Source: Candidatus Harpocratesius repetitus
Lineage (GTDB): Archaea > Asgardarchaeota > Lokiarchaeia > Sigyniarchaeales > Promethearchaeaceae
Length of the DNA: 64,000 nucleotides
Direction of reading: 5' to 3'
Assembly: GCA_021498095.1 (NCBI GenBank)
Contig: JAIZWK010000001.1
Span: forward strand, 2,405,666 to 2,469,665
Each line of letters opens with the position of its first letter. The stretch's first letter is position 1. This document shows positions 61,783-64,000 of the stretch, piece after piece. A program made the position numbers and the translations under genes. The notes under the pieces are model-generated. The model searched no databases, had not been told where the DNA came from, and saw only the letters and a list, made by a program, of their open reading frames with translations.

Positions 61783-61969
61783 TCGATAAATCTTTATAAT
61801 TGCACACCGATTATTAACTATACGAGATGCAGATTTAATTTTAGTTATGCGTGATGGAGATATTGTGGAACAAGGTATTCATGAAAAATTAATAACCAAA
61901 AAAGGATTTTATGCAGAAATTTACAACAATCAATTCGAGCACATTCCTTTATTGAACATACTCCAATAA
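61783..61969 (+). pseudogene. 3' fragment of ABC exporter (paralog of 55173-55364)
   Basis: attgcacaccgattatt..gagatgcagatttaattttagttatg...gatattgtggaacaaggt...; matches end of half-transporter 2, rest of gene absent. Confidence 0.85.
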
Positions 61970-62091
61970 TAATAATATATTTTATTTCTTCATCTTTTTT
62001 TCAATTACCATATATTTTATTATCATGCGATTAATGTTCATAAGAAGAATTATCAGAAATTTTTATTATTATCCTTAAATTATTTACTGCA

Positions 62092-63501
62092 ATGGCACAT
62101 CTCTATTTAGCTGATCAAAAAAAAACCCGTGAACTATCTATCCAGCAAATTACCCATAAAAAGAAAACCCCTAATAAACAATCTGTTAGAGACAAAAAAG
62201 CAGAGCAAAGTTGGGGTGATACTATGGGAGGTATTTTGAGAATTATTAAATGGATTGATCGATATAAGATCTATCGTTTAGGAAAATTTCGTTCAATGTC
62301 AGCTTTGAATGCATGGGGACATCTACTAGGAAAACTTGTTTTTGGTAGTTCATCCAAAATCCAGAGAAGGGTTAAGGTAAGCTTACGAGCACTGTATCCA
62401 AATGCAAGTCCAAAAGCAATTCACACTATGTTCAATACTCATGTGAAATACATGGGTATGTTATTAATGGATATTATTTTTAGACTTCCTTTTCTTTGTG
62501 ATTATCCTCCAGGCGAGCAAGTTAAGGAATTAAATTATATCAATTTTGAAAGATTGGAAAAGGTACTTGAGAAAGGAAAGGGTGCAATTGTCCTTATCTT
62601 ACATCTCGGAGAACACTTTCATAATCCTCTTGGTGTTTTTATTCACCCTAAAAAATATAACATGTCTGTTGTCGCCAGTATTAAAAACCTTCCGATGTAT
62701 GAATTTAATAATCGCCCTCATTTTGATAATCTATATATTTACGCTAGTACAAAATTTGCAAAAATATCTAAGATACTTCAGAAAAACTTGACAAATAACC
62801 ATGCTTTAGTCATGTATCATGATTATTCATCCAAAACTCAGTTGAAAGTTCCATTTATTGCAGGCAAATTACCTTTTCTGATTAACACACCACAAAGTTA
62901 CATTAGGCTCCATCGACTTACAGGAGCAGAAATTCTTCCATTGATTACAGTTCCTGAAGGTGTGTTTGGAAAATCGAAACTTTTCTTTTTAGATAATACA
63001 AGTATAAAAAAAGTATCTGAAAAATATTGGAATGCTCCATCAGAAGAATTTCATGGCAGGATGTCTACAGAGATAAATCGAATAATGTATCCATGGGTTC
63101 GAAAATATGCACCTTGGTGGGAAGAACTCATGCGTCTGGCTGGAATGAGAAGTAAAGATGAATTAAAGATACCTGCAAACATAACTTTAGAAGAATTCTT
63201 AACAACAATAAAAGGCAAAATGCAATCTGTTATCTCAGGTAGTTGGGAGCCAGATAGACAAGATGAGCAGATCCTTCAAAAGATTGAAAATGCGTTTCAA
63301 AGTGCATTTGAGAAAATAAAATCACCAAAATCTATATTCCGACCACATAAATCGGTTATTCGCTTATCTCTCATGACTGGAATGGAAGAATTACAAAAAA
63401 TGGCAAAAATTGTTCAGCAAGAATGTCGAAAAAAAGGAGAATTAGAATTGGAATCTATTTTTGCCAAATTATCTGAAGAATTTAAAGCTTTAACCCCATA
63501 A
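62092..63501 (+). CDS. LpxL/HtrB-like lysophospholipid acyltransferase family protein
   Basis: GKGAIVLILHLGEHFHNPLGVFI...NHALVMYHDYSSKTQLKVPFIAGKLPFLINTPQSYIRLHRLTGAEILPLI. Confidence 0.65.
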   Translation: MAHLYLADQKKTRELSIQQITHKKKTPNKQSVRDKKAEQSWGDTMGGILRIIKWIDRYKIYRLGKFRSMSALNAWGHLLGKLVFGSSSKIQRRVKVSLRALYPNASPKAIHTMFNTHVKYMGMLLMDIIFRLPFLCDYPPGEQVKELNYINFERLEKVLEKGKGAIVLILHLGEHFHNPLGVFIHPKKYNMSVVASIKNLPMYEFNNRPHFDNLYIYASTKFAKISKILQKNLTNNHALVMYHDYSSKTQLKVPFIAGKLPFLINTPQSYIRLHRLTGAEILPLITVPEGVFGKSKLFFLDNTSIKKVSEKYWNAPSEEFHGRMSTEINRIMYPWVRKYAPWWEELMRLAGMRSKDELKIPANITLEEFLTTIKGKMQSVISGSWEPDRQDEQILQKIENAFQSAFEKIKSPKSIFRPHKSVIRLSLMTGMEELQKMAKIVQQECRKKGELELESIFAKLSEEFKALTP

Positions 63502-63552
63502 AGAATGAAAGTCTGTTTTTCATGTTTATATAATGATGCTTGCAGGCTCATT

Positions 63553-64000
63553 TTATTTCTTTTTTGATTTATCTGATTTTTTAACTTTTTCTGCTTTTAG
63601 ATGTAGGGCGTTAATTTGCTCTTCAGATAGATCTAAAGGTTTTTCTAATTTTTCAGGATGTTCTATAAAATCCTGCAAAATATCTAATGTCCTACCCCAA
63701 TAAATACCGTCAGCAATTCGCTCATCCAAATTGAAATTCAAATCCATAACTCTATGCACTTGCACCTCACCTGTTTCTTGATTCACTACAGTATCTTTAT
63801 GAATTTTTCCAATCACTGCAAAAATGGAAGTTGTACCCATCTCAAAGAGGTGATGAAAAACTGCATGCATGTTTAAGGACCCTAAATGAGCTAAATATAC
63901 AGTAGAATACATGGGCAAATCTTTTGTTATTGAATGAACAGGATGATTCATTTTATCCAGTTTCCAAATTACTTTAATGAGCAATTTTATAAACCAACGA
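63553..64000 (-). CDS. 2-oxoacid dehydrogenase E2-like acyltransferase catalytic-domain protein (5' end beyond window)
   Basis: YSTVYLAHLGSLNMHAVFHHLFEMGTTSIFAVIGKIHK...VMDLNFNLDERIADGIYWGRTLDILQDFIEHPE; frame open through window edge. Confidence 0.75.
   Translation of the reverse strand, partial: RWFIKLLIKVIWKLDKMNHPVHSITKDLPMYSTVYLAHLGSLNMHAVFHHLFEMGTTSIFAVIGKIHKDTVVNQETGEVQVHRVMDLNFNLDERIADGIYWGRTLDILQDFIEHPEKLEKPLDLSEEQINALHLKAEKVKKSDKSKKK

Noticed and set aside
1-64000. CRISPR arrays, rRNA or tRNA genes
   Set aside because: No regularly spaced direct repeats with unique spacers, and no convincing tRNA cloverleaf or rRNA core sequence found by eye; tRNAscan-SE/Infernal would be needed to exclude tRNAs.

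Overview
AT-rich archaeal chromosomal window. Archaeal-type uS15 and eS1 ribosomal proteins and several small Asgard-like proteins suggest a Lokiarchaeia/Asgard-type genome; that assignment is inference from sequence alone. Main contents: (1) 1-9.1 kb, a defence island. An HNH-SAVED (Cap5-like) CBASS effector is flanked by an intact CD-NTase-like nucleotidyltransferase and by a decayed second one. Next to it is a tightly coupled three-gene operon: PLD-nuclease/SNF2-helicase fusion, unknown 550-aa protein, DNA methyltransferase. The helicase ORF carries an in-frame A18 tract. (2) 10-31 kb, ordinary housekeeping genes: uS15, eS1, sugar-1-P nucleotidylyltransferase, DUF2804, U32 peptidase, DUF438/hemerythrin-PAS, metallophosphoesterase. 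Within it, a KaiC-like ORF and a PEP/pyruvate-binding ORF are separated by one in-frame TAG with coding-like sequence on both sides. (3) 31-56 kb: orphan DNA methyltransferase, Dpp-type permeases, feoA/feoB/FeoC-like locus with a DtxR-FeoA regulator and two matching palindromes TTAG(A/G)C(A/G)TGTCTAA, GIY-YIG endonuclease, acetyl-CoA synthetase, Nudix, MarR and a heterodimeric ABC exporter. (4) 55-62 kb: a transposon-rich island bracketed by a duplicated ABC-exporter-3'-end/acyltransferase-5'-end segment. One copy holds a 550-bp IS derivative with TIRs and an 8-bp TSD; the other preserves the empty site. The island carries a compact three-gene cassette followed by a relatively GC-rich, hairpin-rich putative ncRNA, plus a decayed DUF433/DUF5615 toxin-antitoxin pair. 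No CRISPR array, rRNA or tRNA could be supported by eye.
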